From NCBI GenBank assembly GCA_021793055.1, contig JAJYTL010000191.1, positions 1-6,432 of the forward strand: a stretch of DNA of 6,432 nt, read 5' to 3'. The notes beneath the pieces are model-generated. The model worked only from the letters and a program-made list of their open reading frames with translations, was not told the origin of the DNA and searched no databases. Shown in pieces: positions 1 through 6,139 of the stretch; positions within the stretch are counted from its first letter, which is position 1, and each line of letters begins with the position of its first letter. The position numbers and the translations under genes were made by a program. Source of the stretch: Pseudomonadota bacterium. Lineage in GTDB: Bacteria > Pseudomonadota > Alphaproteobacteria > Ferrovibrionales > Ferrovibrionaceae.

Positions 1-127
1 CTGGCGCCACACCATCGCTGCCCCCGAATCGTCCAACCCGGACCAGCGAATCACAATTTAACCCGGCCGTGAATCCCTCTCCGATTCCACCCAACCCGAG
101 AATGCTCTAGCTAGGAAATCGGACGAG

Positions 128-1114
128 ATGCAGCGCTACGTTTCGAGCGAATTAAGCCACTTTGTTGGCAGAGGAAGAGCCGACGAAGAGCAATATCAAC
201 TGCTTTTGCATGTTCTGCGGACCGGCTGGCTGACATATGCCCCGCATGATCCGAGGCAGTCACGCACGGCCAGCCTCGATTTCTCGCGACCAATCAGCAC
301 GGACGAAGTGATAAAGTGCCAAGTCGTTTGTTTCTGCGACATTCGCGATACCGATCTTGCTATTCACGTGCGAAAATACAGCAAGTTCGGGCTGGCGTTC
401 AAAAAGGACTTCCTCATCGAAAGGGGAGCTTGCCCTGTTTTCTATGTCGCGAACGAAAGTCCGGTGTCGACCAATCGGGTTTTCAGCCCGAATGACTTCT
501 TGGCCCGAATCAAGGCCGCCAGCGAGAAGGGCTACGTGGATCGAGCCTTATATTTCGATACCTCCGTCAGGGCGATCCTCGATATCCTCGCGGCTTTGGA
601 TGGGTTTTGTTGCGTCGAGGAAGAGAGATACTTCAAAGGGTTTCCAGAGTCAGAATTCCAACAGAGATTCGCGCAACTGATGGGGCCTTCGGTCGAGCAA
701 ACGTCGGCGGTCGAAGCCGTGCTCAAAGGGAACTGCCAATCCCTTTCGACTGTGAGAATGTGTGCCGACTTCCTCCTGAATTACGTCTTAATTTTCATGA
801 AGTGCTTTGATGCCAAGCGATCTTTCGAAGATGAGGCCAATTATTACATGGAGCGCGAATGGAGGATCGGCTCGAATGTGCAATTCGTATTGGGCGATGT
901 CGCACGCGTCTTTTTCCCGCGAACTATGCAACGAGGTTCCGCGCTGATATGGCGTCATATGTGGGGCAGGTCACGTTCATCGACTGACATTTCAGCTGCT
1001 CAGTTTGACGGACTATTTTGCATCAACCTGACGACGCGGTTGCCGCTGGAAATTTCGAAAATAGGCCGATTGATGCCGATAGTCTCTGAAACTAAGCAGA
1101 TTCCGAGCTGGTGA
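128..1114 (+). CDS. AbiGi-like abortive-infection family protein (putative antitoxin)
   Basis: A 328-aa protein that I recognise by pattern as AbiGi-like, the family annotated as the antitoxin of the two-gene AbiG abortive phage-resistance system first found in Lactococcus. Visible hallmarks are SELSHFVGR (residues 7-15) followed by LLLHVLRTGWLT (26-37), a CFCDI segment (68-72), YSKFGLAFKKDFLIERG (84-100) leading into PVFYV, and EREWRI (242-247) near SNVQF. No signal peptide or membrane segment is seen, so it should be cytosolic. ATG at 128 is the only start in frame after the TAA at 59-61; the Shine-Dalgarno is weak (GGA at 121-123). Its base and codon use are clearly AT-richer than the cupin, transglycosylase and lepA genes, which suggests horizontal transfer. 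No AbiGii-like nucleotidyltransferase gene follows; a partner could lie left of the window. The family call is from memory of motifs; the activity is inferred. Confidence 0.75.
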   Translation: MQRYVSSELSHFVGRGRADEEQYQLLLHVLRTGWLTYAPHDPRQSRTASLDFSRPISTDEVIKCQVVCFCDIRDTDLAIHVRKYSKFGLAFKKDFLIERGACPVFYVANESPVSTNRVFSPNDFLARIKAASEKGYVDRALYFDTSVRAILDILAALDGFCCVEEERYFKGFPESEFQQRFAQLMGPSVEQTSAVEAVLKGNCQSLSTVRMCADFLLNYVLIFMKCFDAKRSFEDEANYYMEREWRIGSNVQFVLGDVARVFFPRTMQRGSALIWRHMWGRSRSSTDISAAQFDGLFCINLTTRLPLEISKIGRLMPIVSETKQIPSW

Positions 1115-1350
1115 AATTCTCCTTCTGATTCAACAGCGCAAATTTCTGACGGATCGGGTCGGGGGTCTTCGTCGCGCACGGAATGAATTTGCCCGGTCCT
1201 ATCGCCGCGTTACCATTGCTTTGAATGATCGAATGGGAATGGGCGGCGCGGCCTTGCGCCGGTGATCGGTTGCCGTCGCCCGAGCCCGTGGTTTTGCCCT
1301 TTGCAATCCGGCGGCAACGGCCATCGCCGCAACGAATGGACGCTAAGACC

Positions 1351-1830
1351 ATGACCCGTGCGAGCCTCACAGCTATTTTGGCGACCGCCGCGCCCGCCAG
1401 GACGCAGCGGTCGAATTACCCGGAACCCTTCGCGTCGCGCATGGCGGCGCGTACCAAGCATCCGTTGGGCGACCTCTTTGGCCTCGCCAATTTCGGCGTC
1501 AACCTGACCCGTCTCGGCCCGGGCGCCGTCTCGGCGCTGCGCCACGCGCACTCGGTGCAGGACGAGTTCGTCTATATCATCGCCGGCAATCCGACCCTGG
1601 TCACCGATGCCGGCGACACCGAGCTTTCGCCCGGCATGTGCGCGGGCTTCAAGGCCGGAACCGGCGATGCGCACCATCTCGTCAACCGGACCGGCGAGGA
1701 CGTGCTTTATCTCGAGGTCGGCGACCGCAAGCCGGGCGACGGCGCGGAGTATCCCGACGACGACCTCCAGGCGGCGCTGGCGGCGGACGGCAAGTGGCGG
1801 TTCTTCCACAAGGACGGCCGGCCCTACTGA
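1351..1830 (+). CDS. Single-domain cupin protein
   Basis: A small beta-barrel protein of 159 aa from this start. The first cupin motif is complete: a Gly near residue 58, then H65-x-H67, E72 and G79, in GAVSALRHAHSVQDEF and the strand after it. The second motif follows as GFKAGTGDAHHLVN with H108/H109 and N112. These residues fit the usual metal-binding 2-His/Glu/His set, so a bound divalent metal is likely, but the substrate cannot be read from sequence. The C-terminus WRFFHKDGRPY resembles short stand-alone cupins of about 160 aa that I know from proteobacteria. The frame stays open upstream to an ATG at 1225 and another at 1336, but the upstream residues look like translated non-coding sequence; 1351 gives the family-like length. 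No strong ribosome-binding site decides between 1336 and 1351. It is convergent with the transglycosylase gene, 32 bp away. Confidence 0.85.
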   Translation: MTRASLTAILATAAPARTQRSNYPEPFASRMAARTKHPLGDLFGLANFGVNLTRLGPGAVSALRHAHSVQDEFVYIIAGNPTLVTDAGDTELSPGMCAGFKAGTGDAHHLVNRTGEDVLYLEVGDRKPGDGAEYPDDDLQAALAADGKWRFFHKDGRPY

Positions 1831-1834
1831 GGCA

Positions 1835-1848
1835 GGCTCGGCCGAGCC
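1835..1848. terminator. Palindrome between convergent genes, possible bidirectional terminator
   Basis: A perfect 14-bp palindrome, GGCTCGGCCGAGCC, lies in the 32-bp gap between the stop codons of the convergent cupin and transglycosylase genes. As RNA it can fold as GGCTC/GAGCC with a 4-nt loop on either strand. There is no T-run on either side, so it is not a classical intrinsic terminator; the terminator role is inferred from position. Confidence 0.35.
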
Positions 1849-1862
1849 GAATGCGAGCCGCC

Positions 1863-2831
1863 TCAGATCACCTGCTTCTTCGCCGCGTGGTTGCCGGCCT
1901 CCGGCGGTTTCATGCCGTCGATGATCTGGAAGGCCGAAAGCGCGAGAACCGAGAATAGCGAGAGGCCGGGCTTCGAGGTCGGCAGGCTCGAACCCGCCGG
2001 GCCGAAAAAGGGCGTCGGGTCGGCGCCGGCACCAAGCCCCGGACCGAACGGCGCGGCGCCGGCGCCGGCGCCATAGCCGCCCGGGGCCTCGCCGGTGGTG
2101 GCGAGGACGGCCGGGACCGCCGATCCGCTTGCGGCTGCCGCGCCGGCCGCCGATCCGCCCGGCGCCAGGGCCGCGAACAGATTGGCCTTGTGGTCGATCT
2201 GGCTTTGGAACTGGTCGTAGATTTCGCGCAAGGTGCGGGGCGAGCCGTTGGCATTGTAGAAGATCTTCGGGTTGGCCGCCGCCGCGGCCGGCAGGAGATG
2301 CGCCGCCGTGGTCGCGCCGTTGGCGGCGATGGCATGGAGAAATTCGACGGCGCCCTGGGCGCCGAGGAAATGCGCGAGGTAGAGATCGGTCGGCGTCACC
2401 GGGCGGCCGAGCGCGCTTTCGAGCTGCTGCTGGTTGCTGCGCGCGTATTCGGCGCCGAGCGCGGCCGAGATCGTCGGATTGTTGCGCAGCGCCAGAATCT
2501 GCTGCTTGAGGCCGGCATCGGCGACGGTCGCCTGGCCGTTGGCCGAGATGTGGATTTCCCGCGCCAGTGCGCCATAGCCGAATTTGGCGCCGTAGTCGTG
2601 CATCATCTGCAGCCAGGTCGAATCGATGAACTGATAGAGCCCCTTGGCGGAGGAGCCGGCGGCGGCGGCATCGGGCCGGAAGCTGCTTTCCTGCGCCGCC
2701 TGCGCCATCAGATAGGAGAAATCGACGCCGGTGGCGAGGCTCGCCTGGTGGATGTCGTTCACCACCGCCCGGTCGATGCTGTAGCCGGCGGCGGCGGGGT
2801 TTCGGCCATCGGGCGGCGCGGGAGGGATCAT
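1863..2831 (-). CDS. Lytic transglycosylase-like (SLT domain) protein
   Basis: A probable murein lytic transglycosylase of 322 aa from the ATG at 2831, cleaving the MurNAc-GlcNAc bond of peptidoglycan if active. The N-terminal half carries the SLT/lysozyme-like signature: GVDFSYLMAQAAQESSF with the likely catalytic Glu at residue 48, then SSAKGLYQFIDSTW (60-73) with the Gly-Leu-Tyr-Gln-Phe core, and TPTDLYLAHFLG (about 146-157). From about residue 223 it becomes an Ala/Gly/Pro-rich tail, ending with a hydrophobic stretch, LSLFSVLALSAFQII (about 290-304), and a short charged end. No N-terminal signal peptide is visible, which is odd for a periplasmic enzyme. A GTG at 2882 would add 17 residues (339 aa); neither start has a good Shine-Dalgarno. 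The gene is divergent from lepA and convergent with the cupin gene. Confidence 0.83.
   Translation of the reverse strand: MIPPAPPDGRNPAAAGYSIDRAVVNDIHQASLATGVDFSYLMAQAAQESSFRPDAAAAGSSAKGLYQFIDSTWLQMMHDYGAKFGYGALAREIHISANGQATVADAGLKQQILALRNNPTISAALGAEYARSNQQQLESALGRPVTPTDLYLAHFLGAQGAVEFLHAIAANGATTAAHLLPAAAAANPKIFYNANGSPRTLREIYDQFQSQIDHKANLFAALAPGGSAAGAAAASGSAVPAVLATTGEAPGGYGAGAGAAPFGPGLGAGADPTPFFGPAGSSLPTSKPGLSLFSVLALSAFQIIDGMKPPEAGNHAAKKQVI
2055..2072. repeat. Three tandem GGCGCC units
   Basis: GGCGCC is repeated three times in a row inside the transglycosylase gene and encodes alternating Gly-Ala in its low-complexity tail (about residues 254-260 of the 322-aa form). It could be a site of length variation by slippage, in steps of two codons; that is inference. 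Confidence 0.5.
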
Positions 2832-2909
2832 CGCGAGACCAGCACAGGTTGCAGGCACCGGGTGGCGGCGGAATCCGGCCACCCAGCATAGCGCCGATTC
2901 TTCCGCGCA

Positions 2910-2917
2910 ATGGTTAA
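2910..2917 (-). promoter_or_regulatory. TTAACCAT box, possible CtrA-type half-site
   Basis: On the minus strand the octamer TTAACCAT lies upstream of the transglycosylase gene, 27 bp before the alternative GTG start and about 78 bp before the ATG. In alphaproteobacteria such as Caulobacter this octamer is a known CtrA half-site. A TTGACC hexamer at 2928-2923 precedes it, but I see no convincing -10 at standard spacing. A single 8-bp word in a 288-bp gap is weak evidence. Confidence 0.3.
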
Positions 2918-3103
2918 CAGAAGGTCAAGCGGCGGCGCGAGTTTTGCCCGGCTCGCCGCCCGGCCGGTAGTGCCGGGACCCGTGGAGGCGGTGCCAAGGG
3001 GGCCGGAATCCAAGCCGCTCCCGAGCCTTGCACGGCGGCCAAGGGGACTCGGCGATTTTTCATCGCGCTCTCGCGGCGGCGCTGCCAAAACCGCGGCGAG
3101 CCG

Positions 3104-3112
3104 TGCTATAAG
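3104..3112 (+). promoter_or_regulatory. Extended -10 promoter element of lepA
   Basis: TGCTATAAG matches the extended -10 pattern TGnTATAAT with one mismatch in the hexamer (TATAAG at 3107-3112). A possible weak -35, CTGCCA, lies at 3082-3087 with 19-nt spacing; an extended -10 needs no good -35. Seven bases separate the hexamer from the A of the lepA ATG at 3120, so the expected transcription start falls on or next to that A. The bases just before the ATG contain no Shine-Dalgarno. This suggests a leaderless lepA message. Confidence 0.5.
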
Positions 3113-3119
3113 CCTCGCC

Positions 3120-4922
3120 ATGATCGACCCCGCGCGCATCCGAAACTTCGCCATCATCGCCCATATCGACCATGGCAAGTCGACGCTCGCCGACCGCCTG
3201 ATCGAGGCGTGCGGCGGGCTGGAAAAACGCCAGATGCAGGCCCAGGTCCTCGACAGCATGGAAATCGAGCGCGAGCGCGGCATCACCATCAAGGCGCAGA
3301 CCGTTCGCCTCGAATACAAGGCCCGCGACGGCAAGACCTATGTCCTGAACCTGATGGATACGCCCGGCCACGTGGATTTCGCCTATGAGGTGAGCCGCTC
3401 GCTCGCCGCCTGCGAGGGTTCGCTGCTCGTGGTCGACGCGACGCAGGGGGTCGAGGCCCAGACGCTCGCCAATGCCTATAAGGCGATCGAGAGTAACCAC
3501 GAGATCGTCCCGGTCCTGAACAAGATTGATCTGCCGGCGGCCGATGCTGACCGCACCAAGGCGCAGATCGACGAGGTGATCGGCCTCGACGCTTCCGACG
3601 CGGTGCCGATCTCGGCCAAGACCGGCATGGGGGTGCCCGAGGTTCTGGAGGCGCTGGTCACCCGCCTGCCGCCGCCGAAGGGCGATGCCGCGGCGCCGCT
3701 CAAGGCGCTGTTGATCGATTCCTGGTACGACGCCTATCTCGGCGTCGTGGTGCTGTTCCGCGTTTTCGACGGCGTTATCCGCAAGGGCATGCGGGTTCGC
3801 ATGATGGAAGGCGGCAGCGTGCATCAGATCGACCGGCTCGGCGTGTTCACGCCGAAGATGGTGATGCAGGACGAGCTCGGTCCGGGCGAGGTCGGTTTTC
3901 TCACCGCCTCGATCAAGGAAGTGGCCGAGACCAAGATCGGCGACACGCTGACCGACGAGCGCCGCCCGGCGGCCGCGCCGCTGCCGGGATTCCAGCCCTC
4001 GGTTCCGGTGGTCTTCTGCGGCCTGTTTCCGACCGATGCGGCGAACTTCGCCGATCTTCGCGAAAGTCTCGGCAAGCTTCGCCTCAACGACGCGAGCTTT
4101 CAGTTCGAGCCGGAAACCTCGGCCGCGCTCGGCTTCGGCTTCCGCTGCGGCTTTCTCGGGCTTTTGCACCTCGAGATCATCCGCGAGCGCCTGGTGCGCG
4201 AATTCGATCTCGATCTCATCGCCACCGCGCCTTCGGTGATCTACCGCGTGGCGCTGCGCACGGGCAAGGAAGTCGAGGTGCACAATCCGGTCGACATGCC
4301 CGACCCGACGGTCATCGAGCGCATCGACGAGCCCTGGATCGAGGCCACCATCATGGTGCCGGATGGTTATCTCGGCCAGGTCCTGAAGCTTTGCGAGGAG
4401 AAGCGCGGCGAGCAAGTCAACCTGACCTATACCGGCAACCGCGTCATGGTGGTCTATCGCCTGCCGCTGAACGAGGTGGTGTTCGACTTCTACGACCGGC
4501 TGAAATCGGCGTCGCGCGGCTATGCCAGCTTCGATTATCACGTCATCGAGTACCGGCCGGGCGATCTCGTCAAGCTCACCATCATGGTGAACGGCGAACC
4601 GGTGGACGCGCTCGCCGCCATCGTCCATCGCGGCCGCGCCGAGCAGCGCGGCCGGCAGCTTTGCGAGCGGCTGAAGGACCTGATCCCGCGCCAGCTTTTC
4701 CGCATCGCCATCCAGGCCGCGATCGGCGGACGGGTCATCGCCCGCGAGACCGTCAGCGCGATGCGCAAGGACGTGCTCGCCAAGTGCTATGGCGGCGACG
4801 TGAGCCGCAAGCGCAAGCTGCTCGAAAAGCAGAAGGCAGGCAAGAAGCGCATGCGCCAGGTCGGCAACGTGGACATCCCGCAAGAGGCCTTCCTCGCCGC
4901 GCTCAAGATGGGCGAGGAATAG
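3120..4922 (+). CDS. lepA: Elongation factor 4 (translation GTPase LepA)
   Basis: A complete 600-aa LepA/EF4, a ribosome-associated GTPase linked to back-translocation and to 30S subunit assembly. The GTPase domain shows G1 AHIDHGKS (residues 14-21), G2 ERGITIKAQ (52-60), G3 DTPGH (80-84, with the switch II His84), G4 NKID (134-137) and G5 SAK (165-167). Domains II, III and V follow without interruption. The family-specific C-terminal domain is intact, including SRKRKLLEKQKAGKKRM and the end NVDIPQEAFLAALKMGEE. The length matches the usual ~600 aa. The frame is open for 70 codons upstream to 2910, but those residues are low-complexity and unlike LepA, and MIDPARIRNFAIIAHIDHGK is the normal N-terminus, so the ATG at 3120 is chosen. 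No Shine-Dalgarno precedes it. The next gene is convergent, 32 bp away. Confidence 0.98.
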   Translation: MIDPARIRNFAIIAHIDHGKSTLADRLIEACGGLEKRQMQAQVLDSMEIERERGITIKAQTVRLEYKARDGKTYVLNLMDTPGHVDFAYEVSRSLAACEGSLLVVDATQGVEAQTLANAYKAIESNHEIVPVLNKIDLPAADADRTKAQIDEVIGLDASDAVPISAKTGMGVPEVLEALVTRLPPPKGDAAAPLKALLIDSWYDAYLGVVVLFRVFDGVIRKGMRVRMMEGGSVHQIDRLGVFTPKMVMQDELGPGEVGFLTASIKEVAETKIGDTLTDERRPAAAPLPGFQPSVPVVFCGLFPTDAANFADLRESLGKLRLNDASFQFEPETSAALGFGFRCGFLGLLHLEIIRERLVREFDLDLIATAPSVIYRVALRTGKEVEVHNPVDMPDPTVIERIDEPWIEATIMVPDGYLGQVLKLCEEKRGEQVNLTYTGNRVMVVYRLPLNEVVFDFYDRLKSASRGYASFDYHVIEYRPGDLVKLTIMVNGEPVDALAAIVHRGRAEQRGRQLCERLKDLIPRQLFRIAIQAAIGGRVIARETVSAMRKDVLAKCYGGDVSRKRKLLEKQKAGKKRMRQVGNVDIPQEAFLAALKMGEE

Positions 4923-4946
4923 GCGGGCGAAGATTGCCGGCTCTCG

Positions 4947-4971
4947 GGTTCGGGCTATTTGTGGCCGAACC
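4947..4971. terminator. Hairpin between convergent lepA and membrane-protein gene
   Basis: GGTTCGG at 4947-4953 pairs perfectly with CCGAACC at 4965-4971 around an 11-nt loop. The hairpin begins 25 nt after the lepA stop and contains the stop codon of the minus-strand gene in its loop. No T-run follows on either strand, so a role in ending or stabilising the two convergent transcripts is inferred from position. Confidence 0.4.
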
Positions 4972-5275
4972 GGAAGCGGCGGCTGCGCGCGCGGCAGAGG
5001 AGGAGCAAGAGGAGGCCGAGCGCCGCGGCGACGGCGAAGGCCGGCAGGCGGAGCACGGCGACGATGGCCGGGTCCCAGAGCGGCGGCCAGATATGGCTCT
5101 GGATCGCGGCCTGGGCGAGGCCGATGGTTGCCGGGCTGACGCGGTACCAGACGGCGCCGAGCGGCGTGAACTGGGCATGGCCGATATTGAGCGAGTTGAC
5201 CCCGTCCGCCCCGATGGCGACGATCGCCAGAGCGAGGCAAAGCCAACCGGTGCCGCGGCAGAGTTTTTTCGCCAT
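4955..5275 (-). CDS. Small conserved-type membrane protein, function unknown
   Basis: A 106-aa protein starting MAKKLCRGTG. It has two hydrophobic segments likely to span the inner membrane: about residues 10-24 (WLCLALAIVAIGADG) and about 75-94 (LRLPAFAVAAALGLLLLLLC), the latter followed by the basic end RARSRRFRFGHK. Between them is a loop with TPLGAVWYRVSPATIGLAQAAI and a WPPLWDPAI motif. This arrangement (a TPLG..W...SP segment, WDP, then LRLPAF before the second helix) recalls a small hypothetical membrane protein common in alphaproteobacteria, which supports it as a real gene; I do not know a function. AAGGGAG sits directly against the ATG at 5275, closer than a normal Shine-Dalgarno. 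It is convergent with lepA and divergent from the tRNA gene. Confidence 0.75.
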   Translation of the reverse strand: MAKKLCRGTGWLCLALAIVAIGADGVNSLNIGHAQFTPLGAVWYRVSPATIGLAQAAIQSHIWPPLWDPAIVAVLRLPAFAVAAALGLLLLLLCRARSRRFRFGHK

Positions 5276-5361
5276 CTCCCTTGTCCGCCGCTGTCCGCCG
5301 CCTTCCCCGGCGGAAGAGTAGCCGCTTAGGCCTTATCTGCAAACCCGAATCGGCGAGACGG

Positions 5362-5389
5362 TTGAAATCGCCGCAACCCTCCGTATAGT
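5362..5389 (+). promoter_or_regulatory. Promoter of the tRNA-Ser gene
   Basis: TTGAAA at 5362-5367 and TATAGT at 5384-5389 are separated by 16 bp and fit a housekeeping sigma-70 promoter (5/6 and 5/6 matches to TTGACA and TATAAT). Initiation is expected near 5396, giving a 5' leader of about 23 nt before the mature tRNA. Confidence 0.65.
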
Positions 5390-5418
5390 CGCGCTCTGCG
5401 ATCGACGACGCCGTCTCC

Positions 5419-5508
5419 GGAGGGGTGGCCGAGTGGTTTAAGGCGCACGCCTGGAAAGCGTGTTCACGGGGAACCGTGTCGTGGGTTCGAATCCCATCCC
5501 CTCCGCCA
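5419..5508 (+). tRNA. tRNA-Ser(GGA)
   Basis: A complete 90-nt class II tRNA with encoded CCA. The acceptor stem GGAGGGG (5419-5425) pairs with CCCCTCC (5498-5504), followed by discriminator G5505 and CCA at 5506-5508. The anticodon stem CACGC/GCGTG (5446-5450 with 5458-5462) encloses loop CTGGAAA with anticodon GGA at 5453-5455, reading UCC and UCU serine codons. The long variable arm typical of tRNA-Ser is present, with stem CACGG/CCGTG around GGAA. The T arm has stem GTGGG/CCCAT and loop TTCGAAT. The serine identity follows from the anticodon and the long variable arm. tRNA-Ser genes are common integration sites, and the sequence after this one changes character. Confidence 0.98.
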
Positions 5509-5524
5509 CGGTCTAGGCGTAATA

Positions 5525-5562
5525 TTTTGATTTACATGACAAAAATCAAAAACATTTTTTTT
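5525..5562 (+). terminator. Hairpin plus T-run after tRNA-Ser
   Basis: TTTTGATTT at 5525-5533 pairs perfectly with AAATCAAAA at 5543-5551 around a 9-nt loop, followed after 3 nt by eight T residues (5555-5562). The layout is that of an intrinsic terminator for the tRNA transcript, 16 nt beyond the CCA. The stem has only one G-C pair, so it would be weak; it could instead be part of an AT-rich attachment region. Confidence 0.5.
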
Positions 5563-5563
5563 C

Positions 5564-5587
5564 ACCCATCAATTTACCCATCACTTT
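5564..5587. repeat. 12-bp tandem repeat downstream of tRNA-Ser
   Basis: Two adjacent 12-bp units, ACCCATCAATTT and ACCCATCACTTT, differ at one position. They start 55 bp after the tRNA 3' end and directly follow the T-run. Short direct repeats beside a tRNA gene are the sort of place where integrase arm-binding sites occur, but no integrase gene is visible in the window, so that role is conjecture. Confidence 0.6.
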
Positions 5588-5820
5588 AACGCAGCTTTCG
5601 ACGGACGCCGGCATACGTCAGCGTGCAATTCACTGCGACGACTGCAGGCACCGATTGCCGCTGCCTTGAGACCGGGGTTCGAAATGCGGTTATCACCCGT
5701 TTCATCCTGCCCTACGTTTGCGGAGGGCATTCGCTACGGGGTCGGCCTTTAGCAGAGTCTGGCCCGCTGAAGGGCGGTTGTGCCAAACGGAGGTCGGTGG
5801 TGTCTCAGCCATTACTAGGC
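5588..5820. other. Non-coding or decayed stretch between repeat and transposase remnant
   Basis: No recognisable gene. The plus-strand frame that later encodes the transposase stays open from a GTG at 5623, and the distance from there to the frameshift site (about 125 codons) is close to a normal first half of an IS5-family transposase. However, the residues before about 5830 do not resemble the usual N-terminal domain in any frame I read. This is either a decayed 5' end of the element or unrelated sequence. I could not identify a terminal inverted repeat. Confidence 0.4.
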
Positions 5821-6139
5821 CGATGCTCCTACACCACCCGATGGGACACGATCCACCGCGATCGACGGTGGGACCAAAGCGGCGTATTCGACGCTATGCT
5901 GGGGACACTCGTCAAACCGGCCAAACCCAACAGCCGAGCCCATATGATCGACGGCACCATCATCCAGACCCATCACTGCGCTGCCGGCCTAAAAAAGGGA
6001 CTCAAAGCGAAGAAGCGCTTGGCCGCTCGCTGGGCGGCTTCTCGACCAAGATTAACGCACGTTGCGACGGTAAGGGCCGACCGCCCGGGGCTTCGTCCTC
6101 ACGCTGGCGCAAGCGCACGAAATCCAGGCCTTACGCGCG
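5821..6139 (+). pseudogene. IS5-family transposase remnant (IS427-like), truncated
   Basis: A DDE transposase fragment readable across three frames. The first frame gives YTTRWDTIHRDRRW (from 5830), GVFDAML, then AHMIDGTIIQTHHCAAGLKK, whose Asp in MID is the likely first catalytic Asp. A -1 shift at 5991-5997 continues as GTQSEEALGRSLGGFSTKI and ARCDGKGRPPG, the conserved middle of the family. A second frame change near 6084-6090 then gives GFVLTLAQAHEIQA, matching the usual GFVLTPG-AHDI segment. After about 6139 the match stops: the later catalytic Asp and Glu regions are absent. The first shift looks programmed; the second is a lesion, because 8 nt separate the flanking conserved codons. 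Family assignment is from memory of IS5/IS427 sequences. The element cannot be active. Confidence 0.8.
5991..6020 (+). promoter_or_regulatory. Programmed -1 ribosomal frameshift signal (A AAA AAG plus hairpin)
   Basis: The heptamer AAAAAAG at 5991-5997 lies in the phase CTA AAA AAG of the first transposase frame, the canonical X XXY YYZ arrangement. Seven nucleotides downstream, AAGCG (6005-6009) pairs with CGCTT (6016-6020) around a 6-nt loop. Slipping back one base gives a protein with continuous family-like sequence through the junction. Several IS5-family elements of the IS427 type express transposase from two overlapping frames, so a stimulated -1 shift fits. The hairpin is short (5 bp). 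Confidence 0.65.

Noticed and set aside
1092..1370. Minus-strand open frame of 92 codons between the AbiGi-like and cupin genes
   Set aside because: No recognisable motif, no ribosome-binding site, and it overlaps both neighbours; I see no reason to call it a gene.
1210..2910. Minus-strand open frame of 566 codons over the transglycosylase and cupin genes
   Set aside because: It overlaps the transglycosylase in another frame and runs antisense to the cupin; its translation is Arg/Pro/Gly-rich low complexity, typical of a GC-rich shadow frame.
3052..3066. GCGAT/ATCGC inverted repeat with a 5-nt loop upstream of lepA
   Set aside because: Only 5 bp per arm and no supporting context; such short repeats are frequent in GC-rich intergenic sequence, so I do not call an operator.
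2910..3119. A 70-residue N-terminal extension of LepA
   Set aside because: The extra residues are low complexity and unlike LepA, and the -10 element lies inside this stretch; the ATG at 3120 gives the normal family N-terminus.
4391..5329. Plus-strand open frame of 312 codons across the end of lepA and the membrane-protein gene
   Set aside because: It lies out of frame with lepA and antisense to the membrane-protein gene; composition is Arg/Ala/Gly-rich with no recognisable domain.
3060..5342. Long minus-strand open frame of 760 codons across lepA
   Set aside because: It is antisense to the unmistakable lepA gene; long antisense frames are common in GC-rich genes with biased third positions, and its translation is rich in Arg, Ala and His with no family resemblance.
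5675..5683. GGGTTCGAA identical to the T-arm of the tRNA-Ser gene, considered as an attachment-site remnant
   Set aside because: Only 9 bases match and the flanks do not continue; a match of this length in a region this size is expected by chance fairly often.
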